64,000 bases of DNA from Bacteroidota bacterium. Lineage in GTDB: Bacteria > Bacteroidota > Rhodothermia > Balneolales > HLUCCA01. Within the stretch, counting starts at the first letter, position 1. Each line of letters opens with the position of its first letter. The stretch is from positions 62,001 through 126,000 of the forward strand of contig JAFIEZ010000007.1 in the NCBI GenBank assembly GCA_020832235.1. The letters run 5' to 3'. The notes under the pieces were generated by a model, which ran no database searches, had not been told where the DNA came from, and saw nothing but the letters and a program-made list of their open reading frames with translations. The position numbers and the translations under genes are program-made. Positions 63,312-64,000 of the stretch are shown piece by piece.

Positions 63312-64000
63312 TCATCCCAGTTCCTCCAGCTTCTTCCACACCAGCCATAGCGCTCTTGGAACATGAAAACAACCTTTGTACGGTCCACCCTTAAACCGAT
63401 GGGTTACTTCACCACGTCGGTTAAGGTATCCAAACCATTCCCCATGGTACGGATCACTGAATTTGCTGAAAGCGTATTCATGCACCTGTAAAAAAGCCGC
63501 TTTGTCTGCCTCATCGCCTGTTATACTGTAATTCAACAAGTGTGCATAGAGCGCCTCACAATGTGGCCACCACAATTTCATATCCCACTCCAGCAGGGAT
63601 GGACTATATCCTTTGGAGTCGAGGAAGTAAAAAATTCCTCCGAATTCCTGATCCCAGCCACGGTCATAACTCCACCGCACCATATCAACAGCGGTTTTGC
63701 TGAGGTCGTCGCGTTTCAAGTATTGAGCCCAGTGTTGTAAAAACCATCCGGCTTCAATAGCATGACCCGGATTCAGCAATCTCCCTTCCAAACTATCGAT
63801 AGGGTCACCATCCGGTGTTACCAGCTCGTAGACGGTTTTGGTTTCGGGATGTACATGCAGCAACATCCGGTTTATGCACGATTCCGCTTCTACCCGGTAG
63901 GTTTCTTTATCATCACCGGCGACCTCTTCAATAAGATTGAGCAAAATCATGGGGATGGCGAGCGACTGGGAGGGCACTTCTCCATCAAAAGAGGGGCGAC
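63312..64000 (-). CDS. N-acylglucosamine 2-epimerase (AGE) family protein, partial
   Basis: The frame is open through the right edge, so the N-terminal part (the start) is missing; about 229 C-terminal residues are seen, of roughly 400 in the family. Visible motifs of the alpha/alpha barrel are SQSLAIPMILLNLI, NPGHAIEAGWFLQ (with a catalytic-site His) and WWPHCEALYA (second His). The family includes N-acetylglucosamine, cellobiose and mannose 2-epimerases and sugar ketoisomerases; the substrate is not decided. It precedes gntR on the same strand (95 bp gap). Confidence 0.9.
   Translation of the reverse strand, partial: RPSFDGEVPSQSLAIPMILLNLIEEVAGDDKETYRVEAESCINRMLLHVHPETKTVYELVTPDGDPIDSLEGRLLNPGHAIEAGWFLQHWAQYLKRDDLSKTAVDMVRWSYDRGWDQEFGGIFYFLDSKGYSPSLLEWDMKLWWPHCEALYAHLLNYSITGDEADKAAFLQVHEYAFSKFSDPYHGEWFGYLNRRGEVTHRFKGGPYKGCFHVPRALWLVWKKLEELG

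Overview
This 64 kb window looks like chromosomal DNA of a Gram-negative bacterium from the Balneolota/Rhodothermota side of the Bacteroidota group. Two giant secreted proteins end in the YPNPFNP-type C-terminal sorting domain (type IX secretion). A 62-residue protein carries a PID-CTERM-like tail. Most starts lack a Shine-Dalgarno sequence, and at least one promoter fits the Bacteroidota TTTG-N19-TAnnTTTG pattern. Phylum is an inference (moderate confidence); genus is not assigned. No phage, transposase, CRISPR array or rRNA was seen; there is one tRNA-Gly.

Region 1 (1-12 kb) holds a signalling and surface block: a 7TM hybrid kinase with an AraC output domain, a Fic AMPylase-like protein, a 1551-residue RCC1 beta-propeller protein flanked on both sides by paired 21-bp-period repeats, the small PID-CTERM-like protein and a GH3 beta-glucosidase lipoprotein. 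Region 2 (12-26 kb) has a 2027-residue CARDB-repeat protein with four tandem 38-bp copies of its own 3' end, an SGNH hydrolase, a lipoprotein FAD oxidoreductase and dapA. The dapA leader contains a convincing lysine riboswitch followed by a large nested hairpin. Next come an AraC regulator and, divergently, an aldehyde dehydrogenase plus DUF779 protein.

Region 3 (26-39.7 kb) is mostly housekeeping: NagB fused to a PIG-L-like domain, serA, engB-purF (overlapping), an HNH protein, an NlpC/P60 hydrolase, glutamate dehydrogenase with a structured leader, an RsbW-like ATPase, a PAS hybrid kinase and an alpha/beta hydrolase. Between 39.7 and 40.5 kb there is no gene, but there is a strongly folded, G-tract-rich element that may be a small RNA. 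Region 4 (40-52.5 kb) contains a PQQ-propeller lipoprotein, tRNA-Gly, a DUF481 outer-membrane protein, the thrA-thrB-thrC operon, mnmA, a secreted protein and a 5'-nucleotidase split into two genes.

Region 5 (52.5-64 kb) is a glycerol catabolism locus. glpK and glpF are followed on the same strand by an outer-membrane protein and ptsI (PTS enzyme I, no HPr nearby). glpD and a HutC-type GntR regulator lie further right. A shared TTGTATAGACAA-type operator precedes glpK, glpD and gntR, so the GntR protein is probably the local glycerol regulator. cre-like LacI-family palindromes also occur at the glpK, glpD, aldehyde dehydrogenase and gdh promoters. A winged-helix regulator, a PfkB kinase and rdgB sit inside this locus, and an AGE-family epimerase runs off the right edge.

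Stretches over 300 bp without a gene: 22623-23091 (riboswitch leader), 26151-26466 (repeats and terminator), 33831-34190 (divergent promoters and gdh leader), 39707-40467 (candidate RNA), 54358-54697 (one terminator, otherwise nothing seen), 57981-58288 (glpK operators) and 62033-62436 (glpD operators and a 22-bp tandem repeat).
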